A stretch of DNA of 5,384 nucleotides, from contig JAESUF010000099.1 in the NCBI GenBank assembly GCA_016763215.1, forward strand, positions 1-5,384. Reading direction: 5' to 3'. Made by a program: the position numbers and the translations under genes. Source of the DNA: Flavobacteriaceae bacterium (GTDB lineage: Bacteria > Bacteroidota > Bacteroidia > Flavobacteriales > Flavobacteriaceae). This document shows, one piece after another, positions 5,021 to 5,384 of this stretch. A model generated the notes under the pieces. It was not told where the DNA came from. It saw only the letters and a program-made list of their open reading frames with translations, and ran no database searches. How positions within the stretch are numbered: the first letter of the stretch is position 1; every line of letters begins with the position of its first letter.

Positions 5021-5384
5021 TTGTAGTTTCTCACGATAGAGATTTTTTACAAGGGTTGACTTCAACCGTTTATGGGTTTAAAGACAAAGTAATTAAAGAA
5101 TACTTAGGAGATATAGATTATTTCTTAGAGCAACATAAAATGGAGAATATGCGTGAAGCAGAAAAAAGAACCATTATTAAAGTTGAAAAAGATAACTCTA
5201 AGAAAGATAAGCATCAACTTTCGAGAGACCAAGAGAAGGCATTAAAAAAGCTGAAAAATAAGTTGTCAAATATTGAAGCAGAGATTTCAGATTTAAATAG
5301 AACACAAAAAGACAGAGTAATGGGCCAGCTTAAATGTAAAACGAAGGAAAAACAGCTGGATGACCTAAAAAGCCGTTGGTATAA
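5011..5384 (+). pseudogene. Frameshifted C-terminal part of the ABC-F ATPase (cut by right edge)
   Basis: Seen: in the frame beginning GGA at 5011 there are 124 codons with no stop. They start GTLIVVSHDRDFLQ, continue with KEYLGDIDYFLEQ and then a lysine/glutamate-rich helical tail ending in LKSRWY at the edge. This is exactly what should follow the upstream reading: the second domain's H-loop (His codon 5032-5034), its last strands, and the C-terminal coiled-coil extension usual in this group. Adding one A to the AAA run at 5008-5010 gives L-K-G-T-L-I-V-V-S-H-D and joins the two parts into one protein of at least about 615 residues, close to family size. The fragment has no start of its own. 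The true stop should lie a short distance beyond the window. Either a real mutation or a one-base sequencing error in a homopolymer explains it. Confidence 0.85.

Noticed and set aside
3539..5384. Antibiotic resistance (ribosome protection) role for the ABC-F protein
   Set aside because: The linker and arm resemble the general YheS/Uup-type housekeeping groups. No resistance-class feature or accessory context is visible, and the gene is frameshifted.

Overview
The window is AT-rich (roughly one third G+C) and looks like a chromosomal segment of a marine or soil Flavobacteriia-type member of the Bacteroidota. Three observations support this. One gene ends in a type IX secretion (T9SS) C-terminal sorting domain, which is essentially confined to Bacteroidota. 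The likely promoter elements follow the Bacteroidota -7 pattern TAnnTTTG. Ribosome binding sites are weak or absent. No mobile element, CRISPR array, tRNA or rRNA is visible.

Layout: (1) 1-1248, minus strand, is the N-terminal 416 codons of a secreted or membrane-anchored TPR-repeat protein that runs off the left edge. It is probably the sensor half of a TPR histidine kinase or a related regulator. (2) 1358-1741, minus strand, lies upstream of it in the same orientation and encodes a small DUF983 membrane protein with two CxxC pairs. (3) 1742-1814 is a 73-bp divergent intergenic region. (4) 1815-3104, plus strand, encodes an exported YCF48/BNR-type beta-propeller with a T9SS sorting domain. 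(5) 3105-3538 is a 434-bp gap. It holds a hairpin overlapping the preceding stop codon, a 50-codon minus-strand ORF that looks like the tail of a decayed gene, and the promoter of the next gene. (6) 3539-5384, plus strand, encodes an ABC-F translation-type ATPase. It is broken at about 5008-5010 by a one-base frameshift and also cut by the right edge.

The genes do not form an evident pathway. The TPR gene and the DUF983 gene could be co-transcribed (109-bp gap), but the TPR gene also has its own promoter-like sequence. The propeller gene appears to be a single-gene unit, and the ABC-F gene is a housekeeping-type gene with its own promoter. I see no convincing new multi-gene system. The points most worth a second look are the ABC-F frameshift, which separates the second H-loop from its domain, and the decayed, unidentified reading frame between 3172 and 3468.
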